DNA from: Actinomycetota bacterium
GTDB taxonomy: Bacteria > Actinomycetota > Actinomycetes > Actinomycetales > Microbacteriaceae
Length of the DNA: 7,980 nt
Reading direction: 5' to 3'
NCBI GenBank assembly: GCA_010028615.1
Contig: RHAS01000031.1
Span: 1 to 7,980, forward strand
Shown here: one piece after another, positions 1-6,619 of the stretch
How positions within the stretch are numbered: position 1 is the first letter of the stretch
How the letters are laid out: each line of letters opens with the position of its first letter
The notes under the pieces: generated by a model
The model's database searches: none
Told to the model about the DNA's origin: nothing
Seen by the model: the letters and a program-made list of their open reading frames with translations, nothing else
Position numbers and translations under genes: made by a program

Positions 1-578
1 ATAATTGAGGTTCCAGATTTAGCGAGCCCCCGCATGATTTCCATAAGTTCATCCGTTTCCTGCGGAGTGAGCACTGCAGTTGGCTCATCTAAAACCAGGG
101 CCTTGGCATCTCTAGCAAGAGCCTTGATAATTTCAACGCGCTGTTGAGCTCCGACTGGTAGATCCCGAACCAATGCATCCGGATCTATATCAAAACCGAA
201 TCGATCTGAAATCTCTTTTACAAGTTTTCTAGCTGCTTCAAGATCAAGTGTTCCGAGTCGCTTAGTTGGTTCATGTCCCAAAACAACATTCTCGGCCACC
301 GTGAAAACCGGGATAAGCATAAAGTGCTGGTGCACCATCCCAATACCTGCAGCCATGGCATCGCCAGGGCCTGAAAACTTCACCGGCTTGTCGTCGATGA
401 GAATTTCACCGGCGTCTGGTTGTAGTAGCCCATAGAGTACATTCATCAGGGTGGACTTACCAGCGCCATTTTCACCCAACAGGCTGTGAATTTCACCGGG
501 CTCTAAGGTAAGGCTGATGTTGTCATTTGCGACCAAGGTCCCAAAGCGTTTAGTGATATTGCGCAGCTCTAGTTTCAT
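1..578 (-). CDS. ABC transporter ATPase, nucleoside/simple-sugar type (partial, C-terminus outside window)
   Basis: The gene starts at ATG 578 on the minus strand and is open to the left edge, giving 192 complete codons. Seen: Walker A GENGAGKST at residues 35-43, Q-loop MVHQHF near 81-86, ABC signature LPVGAQQRVEI near 140-150, and Walker B ALVLDEPT near 160-167 with catalytic Glu165. The signature with QQRVEI and the DEPTAVLTPQE continuation are typical of the RbsA/NupO-like ATPases, which are about 500 residues long with two tandem ATPase domains; only part of the first domain is here. It would energise import from the cytoplasmic face. A BMP-family binding lipoprotein lies just upstream in the same direction, which points to nucleosides as substrate (inference). 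An AAGGAG at 595-590 lies 11 nt before the ATG. The gene follows a terminator, so it may have its own promoter or depend on read-through. Confidence 0.95.
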   Translation of the reverse strand, partial: MKLELRNITKRFGTLVANDNISLTLEPGEIHSLLGENGAGKSTLMNVLYGLLQPDAGEILIDDKPVKFSGPGDAMAAGIGMVHQHFMLIPVFTVAENVVLGHEPTKRLGTLDLEAARKLVKEISDRFGFDIDPDALVRDLPVGAQQRVEIIKALARDAKALVLDEPTAVLTPQETDELMEIMRGLAKSGTSI

Positions 579-613
579 GGCTACTTCGGCTCCTTCGCAC
601 TTCGCTCTCTAAT

Positions 614-619
614 AATCTA
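614..619 (-). promoter_or_regulatory. Candidate -10 element for the ABC ATPase gene
   Basis: On the minus strand the hexamer TAGATT (4 of 6 matches to TATAAT) lies downstream of the terminator that follows the binding-protein gene. It would start transcription about 30 nt before the ATG at 578, leaving room for the AAGGAG. No good -35 is visible 17-18 nt upstream; that position falls in the T-run of the terminator. This is a weak, inferred call. Confidence 0.25.
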
Positions 620-639
620 GCCGACTTAGGCGACTTACC

Positions 640-673
640 AAAAAGAGAACTGCCGAGGCTTTAGCCTCGGCAG
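640..673 (-). terminator. Intrinsic terminator after the BMP lipoprotein gene
   Basis: Read on the minus strand, a perfect 10-bp G+C-rich stem (CTGCCGAGGC paired with GCCTCGGCAG) with a 4-nt TAAA loop is followed by TTCTCTTTTT. It begins 20 nt after the stop codon of the binding lipoprotein at 694. This is a textbook rho-independent terminator. It separates the binding-protein gene from the ATPase gene that it probably serves. Confidence 0.93.
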
Positions 674-693
674 TCCTACTTCTTTACTTGGGA

Positions 694-1728
694 TTAGCCA
701 AGTGGGTTGATTGAACCATCAATGATTCCGGCCTTGAGTTCAGCAAGTTTTGCCTTCAAAGCGTCATCGAAGAACTCTGTCTCCGATACGTCGGTTCCAT
801 TGTTAGCCAGGGTACCGATGTATGCCTCGCCAGAGAATGCAGTCTTCTTAACAGCAAGCTCGTTGACGATGTCAAATACAGCGGTGGTCATTCTCTTCTC
901 GATTGAGGTAAGAATTAGATCCTTGTACTCTGGGTTTGCTACGGTCCAGTTCTTGTCAACACCAATCATCTTGGCGTCAACACCGGCTTCGTTGATTGCC
1001 TCAGATAGAGCACCGTACTGGTCTCCACCTACAGGAAGCAGAACGTCAGCATTCTGAGCGATCTGGCCAGCAGCAATGGTCTTACCAGCTGGGTTGTTTG
1101 GTGCGAAGTCACCGATGAAGTCACCCTGCTGGGTTACGGCGTTCCAACCAACAACGGTTACTGGAGTTCCGGTCTCAGCTTCGTATGCCTTAGCACCGTA
1201 GTAGAAACCATCCATGAATGCAGTTACAGCGCCGATCTGCATACCACCGTAGACGCCAACGACTTTGCTGGTTGAGTAGTAAGCAGCAGCGTAACCAGCA
1301 AGGTAAGAAGATTCTTCCATCTTGTAGTTCACTGGCTTTAGGTTTGTTGCTCCATTTGACCAACCATCGATAGTTACGAAGTTGACCTCTGGGTTAGCTT
1401 CAGCAGCAGTGTTCACTGCGTCTACCAAGTTAAATCCAACTGCGAATGTAACATCACAGCCTGCGTCGATCATTGACTGTAGGTTTGGTGCGAAGTCTTC
1501 AGCTGAGTTTGATTCGGCGTCCTTGACGTCAACTCCCAGTTCATCCTTTGCCTTTACCAATCCATCCATAACTGACTCGTTGAATGACTTGTCAGTCCAA
1601 GAACCTTCGTCAGAAACACCACAAGCGATGAATCCTGCACCTGGCTTTGATGCACAGCCCGATAGCACGAGGACGCTGGCAGCTACCATTGCGACTCCGG
1701 CTAGGACTTTACGTGAAACATTGTTCAC
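694..1728 (-). CDS. BMP-family nucleoside-binding lipoprotein (ABC transporter substrate-binding protein)
   Basis: This is a membrane-anchored extracytoplasmic binding protein of the BMP/PnrA family, which usually captures purine or other nucleosides for an ABC importer. From the chosen GTG start at 1728 it is 344 residues, normal for the family. Seen: a lipoprotein signal with Arg-Lys at 6-7, a hydrophobic core at about 8-21, and lipobox LSGC with Cys25. The mature part has the family opening VSDEGSWTDKSFNE (about 38-51), an AGCDVTFAVGF segment (about 89-99), SSYLAGYAAA (about 140-149), LPVGGDQYGAL (about 231-241) and IGVDKNW (about 255-261). The start at 1728 is preferred over ATG 1773 because AGGAGG at 1739-1734 sits 5 nt before it and the lipoprotein signal then starts normally. 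The partner ATPase follows after a terminator. Substrate identity is inferred from family and context. Confidence 0.93.
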   Translation of the reverse strand: MNNVSRKVLAGVAMVAASVLVLSGCASKPGAGFIACGVSDEGSWTDKSFNESVMDGLVKAKDELGVDVKDAESNSAEDFAPNLQSMIDAGCDVTFAVGFNLVDAVNTAAEANPEVNFVTIDGWSNGATNLKPVNYKMEESSYLAGYAAAYYSTSKVVGVYGGMQIGAVTAFMDGFYYGAKAYEAETGTPVTVVGWNAVTQQGDFIGDFAPNNPAGKTIAAGQIAQNADVLLPVGGDQYGALSEAINEAGVDAKMIGVDKNWTVANPEYKDLILTSIEKRMTTAVFDIVNELAVKKTAFSGEAYIGTLANNGTDVSETEFFDDALKAKLAELKAGIIDGSINPLG

Positions 1729-1733
1729 TTCTT

Positions 1734-1739
1734 CCTCCT
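1734..1739 (-). promoter_or_regulatory. Ribosome-binding site fixing the GTG start of the BMP lipoprotein
   Basis: On the minus strand AGGAGG is followed after 5 nt (AAGAA) by GTG at 1728. This near-perfect Shine-Dalgarno site lies inside the longer open frame that begins at ATG 1773. The upstream ATG is therefore probably not used. Confidence 0.8.
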
Positions 1740-1770
1740 GGATAATTTTTAGTCGGTGCCAATCACCAAC

Positions 1771-1776
1771 CATATA
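1771..1776 (-). promoter_or_regulatory. Candidate -10 element for the BMP lipoprotein gene
   Basis: The 116-nt gap between the BMP-like gene (ending at 1845) and the GTG at 1728 has no convincing terminator. On the minus strand it holds TATATG (4 of 6 matches to TATAAT), about 40 nt before the start codon. No good -35 is visible. The gene may have its own promoter here, be read through from manC, or both. Confidence 0.25.
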
Positions 1777-1844
1777 CAGTTAGACACTACCGCTAAGCCA
1801 GAGAGGAAAATGACACAAACCAGTCGTGTTTATCTAGGCGTTAT

Positions 1845-2816
1845 CTATTGGTTGGTTTCCAACTGCTGGAGATAGGAGTTATAAAGATCGCTGGGTTCGG
1901 TAAGGAATCTGAATTGGACTAAACCGTCGGTTATTGACTTTTCGCTCCGAATTGGCGGGGTATTAGCAAAATCCCTGTTCAAAAGTGCTGAAACGGTGCG
2001 CAAGAGATGAATGCTGGTGCCTCGCTCGATTGAACCCAGAACGTTCTCAGAGCTTAGATTAGCGCTCTGGCCAAATTGTAAATCTGCCCCGATGACCTTA
2101 AGTTCTGGATAGTTTGGAATAACTTTCCAGAATGATTCCCCTGCTAGCAGTATCACTACTTCAGGTTGAGGTTGAAGTTGAAGGTTAGCTTCTAAATCTG
2201 CAACTCTTGCTACCTGTTGAGTAGTTAAGGTTCGATCTTGCCCGGTAACGCGCTCATACTCTCTTATGCCTTCGGCTACTGCCGCAGACATCGAGTTTGC
2301 TTTATGGAATGAGGGTTGAATAAAAAGCGTAATAGTGCTGCCTAATTCGGCGGCGTGAAAGCCAGCTAGTCTCGCAGCAAGTGTCAAATCATCTTTGAAC
2401 CAGCGCAGGTTAGCCGGTTGATCAACTTCAGCTAACTTACCGCCAACAAAAAAGACCATCATTTTTGAATGCCCTCTGGCAAAGGTGGCTAAAGCATCTA
2501 GGTAACGGGTTTCAGCCGAAGCCATCAAGACACAGCCAGCCTGCAGCGCTCTGAGTAGGCGAATTGAGACAGACTCGTTGGCTTTGATTTCAACAACTCT
2601 GGCTCTAACGCCAAAGACCACCTGTGCTTCAACCAGATTGGCGGCTAGCTCGGCACTAGGAGAACCAGGTGTATCTTTATCGGATTTGATCAGACAGATG
2701 GAAGTTGCTTTTTTATAAGTGGGTTTATCTTCCGTAGTCTTTGTGCAGGCAGTGAGAGTCACTAATAAGGTGCTCGAAACTAAGGCAGCGGCTAAACGGG
2801 TGAACCGAGTTGTCAT
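1845..2816 (-). CDS. Divergent BMP-like lipoprotein, function unknown
   Basis: A 323-residue predicted lipoprotein: basic start MTTRFTR, hydrophobic core at about 8-22 and lipobox LTAC with Cys24. The body can be aligned by eye with the canonical BMP protein encoded next to it. Matching segments in order are an AGC segment (about 92-94), an NLRW..LAARLAGFHAAELG stretch (about 136-157), PEVVILLAGES (about 218-228), ELKVIGADLQFG (about 238-249) and a VLGSIERGTSIHLL stretch (about 259-272). The ligand-contacting motifs of the family, DKSFN near the N-terminus and the full GVDKNW, are missing or altered. It is therefore probably a type I periplasmic-binding-protein fold that has lost or changed its ligand. 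Its ATG overlaps the manC stop as ATGA, so translation is probably coupled. Family placement is inference from this alignment. Confidence 0.8.
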   Translation of the reverse strand: MTTRFTRLAAALVSSTLLVTLTACTKTTEDKPTYKKATSICLIKSDKDTPGSPSAELAANLVEAQVVFGVRARVVEIKANESVSIRLLRALQAGCVLMASAETRYLDALATFARGHSKMMVFFVGGKLAEVDQPANLRWFKDDLTLAARLAGFHAAELGSTITLFIQPSFHKANSMSAAVAEGIREYERVTGQDRTLTTQQVARVADLEANLQLQPQPEVVILLAGESFWKVIPNYPELKVIGADLQFGQSANLSSENVLGSIERGTSIHLLRTVSALLNRDFANTPPIRSEKSITDGLVQFRFLTEPSDLYNSYLQQLETNQ

Positions 2817-3961
2817 AGTACGTCGCTGTGACCTGTAGTTTTCAATGAGTCAACCAAATTCTTCACTCGCTGAGCATGCTCTTTGGTGGTCACCAGCAAG
2901 GCATCTGGGGTGTCCACCACAATGACATCTTCTAACCCAATTAGGGCAACGAGCCTGCCCGTCTCTGAAACCAAGATTCCGTTTGACTTATCCGAAAGCA
3001 CAGTTACGTTACCGAGCACCGCTAGATGATTCCGTTGGCCACCACCCTGCAATTCGGCAATGGCAGCAAAATCGCCAACATCGTGCCAGCTGAATTTTGC
3101 CGGGACCACGGCAACTAATCCCTGCTCAGCTGCTGGCTCGGCTACGGAGTAGTCAATGGCAATCTTTTTCAGGGTTGGCCAGATTGAATCAAAAACACTG
3201 TGCTGATTTTCAGTTCCCCAAGACTCGGCAAGTTTTTGAACCTGATCATGTAATTCGGGTTCGCTTTTCGCTAGCACCTCGAGTAATAGTTTTGCTGGTG
3301 CGATAAACATTCCGGCGTTCCAGAGATATTTACCTGATTCGACATACTTTCTGGCACGTTCAATGCTTGGCTTTTCAACAAATTTGTCTACTTCTCTAGC
3401 ATGACCAACACCTAGCTTTTCGCCAGATTTGATATAGCCAAAACCAACCGAAGGTTCCGTAGGCTCAATACCTATGGTGACAATCTTGCCGGTGGCAGCG
3501 ACCTCGACCGCCTCGGTGACATTCTTTATAAAAGCTTCTTGCCCGCCGATGACGTGATCTGCTGCAAAAGATCCGATTATTACATTCGGTTCTCTTCTAA
3601 CTAGGATGGCGGCAGCCAACGCAATCGCCGCGGTGGAATCTTTTGGGCTTGGTTCTAAAACTAGGTTTTCTGAGGACAATTCTGGGCACTGGTCTTGGAC
3701 AGCTGTTTTATGTGCTGCGCCGGTAACAATAAGAATTCGATTCTCGCCAGCAATTGGCTTTAGTCGATCAACGGTATCTTGGAGCAAGGTTTGACCAGAG
3801 CCAGTCAAATCATGCAAAAACTTAGGAGCAGATGCTCGAGATAGTGGCCAAAGCCGACTGCCAATTCCCCCAGCCGGAATCACGGAATAAAAGCGCTCGA
3901 GTGGCGCACGATTTGTGTTCATAACCTTACAAAGCCTAGCCGAGATGGGGGTTTTGGGCAT
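2813..3961 (-). CDS. manC: Mannose-1-phosphate guanylyltransferase, monofunctional
   Basis: This cytoplasmic enzyme converts mannose-1-phosphate and GTP to GDP-mannose, the donor for mannosylated glycans and lipids. From ATG 3961 it is 382 residues. Seen: nucleotidyltransferase signature IPAGGIGSRLWPLSR (about 28-42) followed by PKF, a DHVI motif (about 135-138), FVEKPS (about 194-199), YLWNAGMF (about 212-219), and FSWHDVGDF (about 290-298). There is no C-terminal phosphomannose isomerase domain, so it is the short single-function form. Start choice: GAGGAA at 3973-3968 lies 6 nt before ATG 3961. ATG 3922, 13 codons further in, would give an N-terminus closer to typical family members but has only a GTAAGG 2 nt away. 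A TTG at 3979 is less likely because it would place the Shine-Dalgarno site inside the gene. It is divergent from sdhC and overlaps the next gene by 4 nt. Confidence 0.93.
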   Translation of the reverse strand: MPKTPISARLCKVMNTNRAPLERFYSVIPAGGIGSRLWPLSRASAPKFLHDLTGSGQTLLQDTVDRLKPIAGENRILIVTGAAHKTAVQDQCPELSSENLVLEPSPKDSTAAIALAAAILVRREPNVIIGSFAADHVIGGQEAFIKNVTEAVEVAATGKIVTIGIEPTEPSVGFGYIKSGEKLGVGHAREVDKFVEKPSIERARKYVESGKYLWNAGMFIAPAKLLLEVLAKSEPELHDQVQKLAESWGTENQHSVFDSIWPTLKKIAIDYSVAEPAAEQGLVAVVPAKFSWHDVGDFAAIAELQGGGQRNHLAVLGNVTVLSDKSNGILVSETGRLVALIGLEDVIVVDTPDALLVTTKEHAQRVKNLVDSLKTTGHSDVL

Positions 3962-3967
3962 TTTAAG

Positions 3968-3973
3968 TTCCTC
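3968..3973 (-). promoter_or_regulatory. manC: Ribosome-binding site supporting manC start at 3961
   Basis: On the minus strand GAGGAA is followed after 6 nt (CTTAAA) by ATG at 3961. No comparably placed site precedes the alternative ATG at 3922. Confidence 0.6.
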
Positions 3974-4018
3974 GCACAAGTTATCATTGACTATGTAACA
4001 GGCAGATAAAGACCCTTC

Positions 4019-4025
4019 AAGGAGG
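4019..4025 (+). promoter_or_regulatory. sdhC: Strong ribosome-binding site for sdhC with a TTG start
   Basis: AAGGAGG is followed after 5 nt (ATTAA) by TTG at 4031. The strong site compensates for the weak start codon and fixes the sdhC start. Confidence 0.85.
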
Positions 4026-4030
4026 ATTAA

Positions 4031-4408
4031 TTGCCAACTAGACCTGCTGGAACCCTATATAGAGGGAAACTAGGCATGTGGTCCTGGGTATTGCACCGTA
4101 TTACTGGTGTTGGAATCTACTTTTTCCTGCTAGTTCACATCCTTGACACCGCCCTAGTGCGAGTGAGCCCTGAGGCCTATAACTCGGTTATGGCAACCTA
4201 TAAAACCACGATCATCGGCCTTGCCGAAATTGGTTTGGTTGGAGCTATTCTCTTTCACGCCTTCAACGGCATTCGAGTAACCCTAATTGACTTTTGGAGT
4301 AAGGGTTCAAAATACCAGAACCAAATGTTCTGGGTTGTGCTTGCTATCTGGGTAGTTCTGATGGCCGCCTGGGTCCCTCGTCAACTTATGCACACCTTCG
4401 GAGCGTAA
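4031..4408 (+). CDS. sdhC: Succinate dehydrogenase cytochrome b subunit SdhC
   Basis: This is one of the two membrane anchors of succinate:quinone oxidoreductase, 125 residues from TTG 4031. It carries haem b and helps form the quinone site. Seen: three membrane segments at about 22-42, 61-86 and 98-118; the WSWVLHRITG motif (17-26), whose His22-Arg23 correspond to His30-Arg31 of E. coli SdhC; and HAFNGIRVTLIDF (76-88), whose His76 corresponds to the E. coli haem ligand His84. An additional His36 in the first helix could hold a second haem. The E. coli quinone-site Ser27 aligns with Trp19, with Ser18 next to it. It is the first gene of a four-gene operon, with sdhD starting 3 nt after its stop. 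Confidence 0.95.
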   Translation: MPTRPAGTLYRGKLGMWSWVLHRITGVGIYFFLLVHILDTALVRVSPEAYNSVMATYKTTIIGLAEIGLVGAILFHAFNGIRVTLIDFWSKGSKYQNQMFWVVLAIWVVLMAAWVPRQLMHTFGA

Positions 4409-4411
4409 ATC

Positions 4412-4855
4412 ATGGCCGTTATTATCGAACAACCTAACGCACCTAGATCTCGTAAAGGTGCACAGTGGGAAAAGCGCGCTTGGATTTTCATGCGTGTTTC
4501 CGGAATTATTTTGGTCGGCATGATCATCGGTCACCTAATGGTGAACCTGGTACTACCAGAGCGTGGAGTGAAATCAATCGACTTCGCATTCGTCGCTGGT
4601 AAATGGGCTAGTCCGTTCTGGCAAGTTTATGATGGCATCCTTTTGTGGTTGGCTCTTATCCACGGCACCAACGGTATGCGCACACTGGTCAACGACTACA
4701 CCGAGCGCGAGTGGCTTAGAAAAGCTTTGAACATTACTCTGTGGGTAGTAGCAGGGGCACTACTACTACTTGGAACATTGGTAATCACAACATTTGATCC
4801 ATGCATTGACCCTAATGTTCACGAGTATCTGCCTGAACTTGTCTGCAAAGGCTAA
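4412..4855 (+). CDS. sdhD: Succinate dehydrogenase membrane anchor subunit SdhD
   Basis: The second membrane anchor, 147 residues from ATG 4412, with GGAG 8 nt upstream inside the end of sdhC. Seen: a hydrophilic N-terminus, then membrane segments at about 26-47, 70-90 and 108-127. FMRVSGI (26-32) resembles the first-helix motif of the SdhD family. HGTNGMRTLVNDY (84-96) carries His84, matching E. coli haem ligand His71, and Asp95-Tyr96, matching E. coli Asp82-Tyr83 of the quinone site. His41 in the first helix is a second possible haem ligand. Two cysteines, Cys131 and Cys145, lie in the short tail after the last helix, predicted to be outside the membrane. sdhA follows 9 nt after the stop. 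Confidence 0.94.
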   Translation: MAVIIEQPNAPRSRKGAQWEKRAWIFMRVSGIILVGMIIGHLMVNLVLPERGVKSIDFAFVAGKWASPFWQVYDGILLWLALIHGTNGMRTLVNDYTEREWLRKALNITLWVVAGALLLLGTLVITTFDPCIDPNVHEYLPELVCKG

Positions 4856-4860
4856 AGGAA
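4854..4860 (+). promoter_or_regulatory. sdhA: Ribosome-binding site for sdhA with a TTG start
   Basis: AAAGGAA overlaps the last bases of the sdhD stop codon, and its AAGG core ends 6 nt before TTG at 4865. This supports TTG as the real start of sdhA, because no ATG or GTG lies before the FAD-binding motif. Confidence 0.75.
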
Positions 4861-4864
4861 TAAA

Positions 4865-6619
4865 TTGAGCGAAGTAAAAGTCCACAACTATCAGTATGAC
4901 GTCGTCATCGTCGGTGCTGGTGGTGCTGGTATGCGCGCTGCAATTGAAGCTGGACCACATGCGAAGACCGCTGTTATTTCTAAACTCTTCCCAACCAGAT
5001 CACACACCGGTGCCGCTCAAGGTGGAATGGCTGCAGCCCTTGCCAACGTCGAAGAGGACAGCTGGGAATGGCACACCTTCGACACTGTCAAAGGTGGCGA
5101 TTACTTAGTTGACCAGGATGCCGCTGAAATTTTGGCTAAGGAATCAGTTCAGGCGGTAATTGATCTAGAGAACATGGGGCTGCCATTTAACAGAACCCCG
5201 GATGGCAAGATCGACCAGCGCCGCTTCGGAGGTCACACCAGAGATCACGGTAAAGCTCCGGTACGTCGTAGCTGCTATGCAGCCGACCGCACCGGTCACA
5301 TGATTTTGCAGACGCTGTATCAAAACTGCGTGAAGCTAGGCATCGAGTTCTATAACGAGTTCTATGTTTTAGACCTAGTAATGAACACCGTCGACGGAGT
5401 AGAAAGACCATCCGCTGTTGTTGCCTACGAATTGGCAACCGGTGACCTGCACGTATTCCAAGGAAAATCCATTGTCTTTGCCACCGGTGGCTTTGGAAAG
5501 ATCTTCAAAACAACTTCAAACGCTCACACTCTAACCGGTGACGGCGTCGGAATTATTTACCGCAAAGGTTTGCCGCTAGAGGACATGGAGTTCTACCAAT
5601 TCCACCCGACCGGTCTTGCTGGTCTAGGAATTTTGCTATCTGAGGCAGCAAGAGGTGAAGGTGGAATTCTAAGAAACGCATCTGGTGAACGCTTCATGGA
5701 ACGCTACGCACCAACTATCAAGGACCTAGCCCCTAGAGACATGGTGGCTAGAGCTATGGCTAACGAAGTGCGAGAAGGAAGAGGTGCGGGACCTAACAAG
5801 GACTATGTACTTTTGGACCTTACCCACCTTGAGCCTGCGGTAATTGATGCCAAGCTTCCAGATATCACCGAGTTTGCTAGAACCTACCTAGGTGTTGAGC
5901 CCTATACCGAACCGGTTCCAGTCTTCCCAACCGCGCACTACGCCATGGGTGGTATTCCTACCAACATCAAAGCTGAAGTGCTTCGCGATAATGACACGGT
6001 AGTTCCTGGTTTGTATGCTGCTGGTGAGTGCGCCTGTGTTTCGGTGCACGGAGCGAACCGTCTTGGCACAAACTCACTTTTGGATATCAACGTGTTTGGT
6101 AAACGAGCTGGAATCTACGCTGTTGAATATGCCTTGACAGCAGATTTTGTTGAAGTGCCAGCCGATGCGGTAAAAGAAACCGTGAAGCTAATTGAAAAGA
6201 TGCGAAAGGCTAACGGTAAAGAAAAGATTGCCGTGATTCGTAAAGAGCTTCAAGACACCATGGACAAAAACGCTCAGGTTTACCGCACCGAAGAATCGCT
6301 AAATGAGGCTTTGGATAAGATCAAGGAATTGCGTAAGCGCTACGAAAAGATTCACGTTCAAGATCGCGGAGTTAGATTCAACACCGATTTACTAGAAGCC
6401 ATCGAACTAGGCTTCCTACTAGATCTAGCAGAAGTGCTTGCCTTCACAGCAAGAGAGCGACGCGAATCTCGAGGCGGACATTTCCGTGAAGATTATGAAG
6501 AACGAAACGATGATAAGTTCATGGTTCACTCAATGGCATACAAAGACGGTGACCAGGTCAAAGTCGGCTGGAAGCCAGTTACCATTACCAACTACCCACC
6601 GATGGAGCGCAAGTACTAA
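4865..6619 (+). CDS. sdhA: Succinate dehydrogenase flavoprotein subunit SdhA
   Basis: The catalytic subunit, 584 residues, oxidises succinate to fumarate on the cytoplasmic side and passes electrons from covalent FAD to SdhB. Seen: the FAD dinucleotide-binding motif [14 protein letters not shown] (13-26); [10 protein letters not shown] (45-54), where His47 is the expected covalent FAD attachment site; QFHPTG (245-250) with His247; [10 protein letters not shown] (258-267) with Glu260; APRDMVARA (289-297) with Arg291, matching the E. coli proton-transfer residue Arg286; [10 protein letters not shown] (358-367) with His358; and [11 protein letters not shown] (395-405) with Arg399. The C-terminal helical domain is present. 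Length is close to E. coli SdhA (588). The TTG start is fixed by AAAGGAA upstream. It shares one base with sdhB (TAATG). All key residues are intact. Confidence 0.98.
   Translation: MSEVKVHNYQYDVVIVGAGGAGMRAAIEAGPHAKTAVISKLFPTRSHTGAAQGGMAAALANVEEDSWEWHTFDTVKGGDYLVDQDAAEILAKESVQAVIDLENMGLPFNRTPDGKIDQRRFGGHTRDHGKAPVRRSCYAADRTGHMILQTLYQNCVKLGIEFYNEFYVLDLVMNTVDGVERPSAVVAYELATGDLHVFQGKSIVFATGGFGKIFKTTSNAHTLTGDGVGIIYRKGLPLEDMEFYQFHPTGLAGLGILLSEAARGEGGILRNASGERFMERYAPTIKDLAPRDMVARAMANEVREGRGAGPNKDYVLLDLTHLEPAVIDAKLPDITEFARTYLGVEPYTEPVPVFPTAHYAMGGIPTNIKAEVLRDNDTVVPGLYAAGECACVSVHGANRLGTNSLLDINVFGKRAGIYAVEYALTADFVEVPADAVKETVKLIEKMRKANGKEKIAVIRKELQDTMDKNAQVYRTEESLNEALDKIKELRKRYEKIHVQDRGVRFNTDLLEAIELGFLLDLAEVLAFTARERRESRGGHFREDYEERNDDKFMVHSMAYKDGDQVKVGWKPVTITNYPPMERKY

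Larger units (their letters stand above)
3962..4030. promoter_or_regulatory. Divergent control region between manC and sdhCDAB
   Basis: These 69 nt hold the start signals for both blocks. For the sdh operon, TATCAT at 3982-3987 matches TATAAT at 5 of 6 positions and would give a leader of roughly 35-40 nt containing the strong Shine-Dalgarno site at 4019-4025. A TTGACT at 3987-3992 has no -10 at normal spacing. For manC on the minus strand, TTGAAG at 4020-4015 and TACATA at 3998-3993 are 17 nt apart but match consensus poorly. An imperfect inverted repeat, GTTATCAT and ATGTAAC around a 5-nt centre, spans 3980-3999 and overlaps these elements. Exact transcription starts cannot be settled from sequence. 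Confidence 0.45.

Noticed and set aside
1729..1773. Upstream ATG at 1773 as the start of the BMP lipoprotein
   Set aside because: It adds 15 residues, some encoded by the Shine-Dalgarno sequence itself, and puts a charged extension before a normal lipoprotein signal. GTG 1728 has an ideal ribosome-binding site.
1382..1783. 133-codon open frame on the plus strand opposite the BMP lipoprotein
   Set aside because: It is Ser/Thr/Ala-rich low-complexity translation mirroring the real gene, with no start signal.
1813..1829. Possible terminator after the BMP-like gene (ACAC/GTGT hairpin on the minus strand)
   Set aside because: The stem is only 4 bp with a 9-nt loop and only four T's follow, too weak to call.
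1829..1847. Two copies of TTATCTA
   Set aside because: Only two short A+T-rich copies, one overlapping the stop codon of the BMP-like gene; likely chance.
3962..3979. TTG at 3979 as the manC start
   Set aside because: It has no upstream ribosome-binding site and would translate the GAGGAA that serves ATG 3961.
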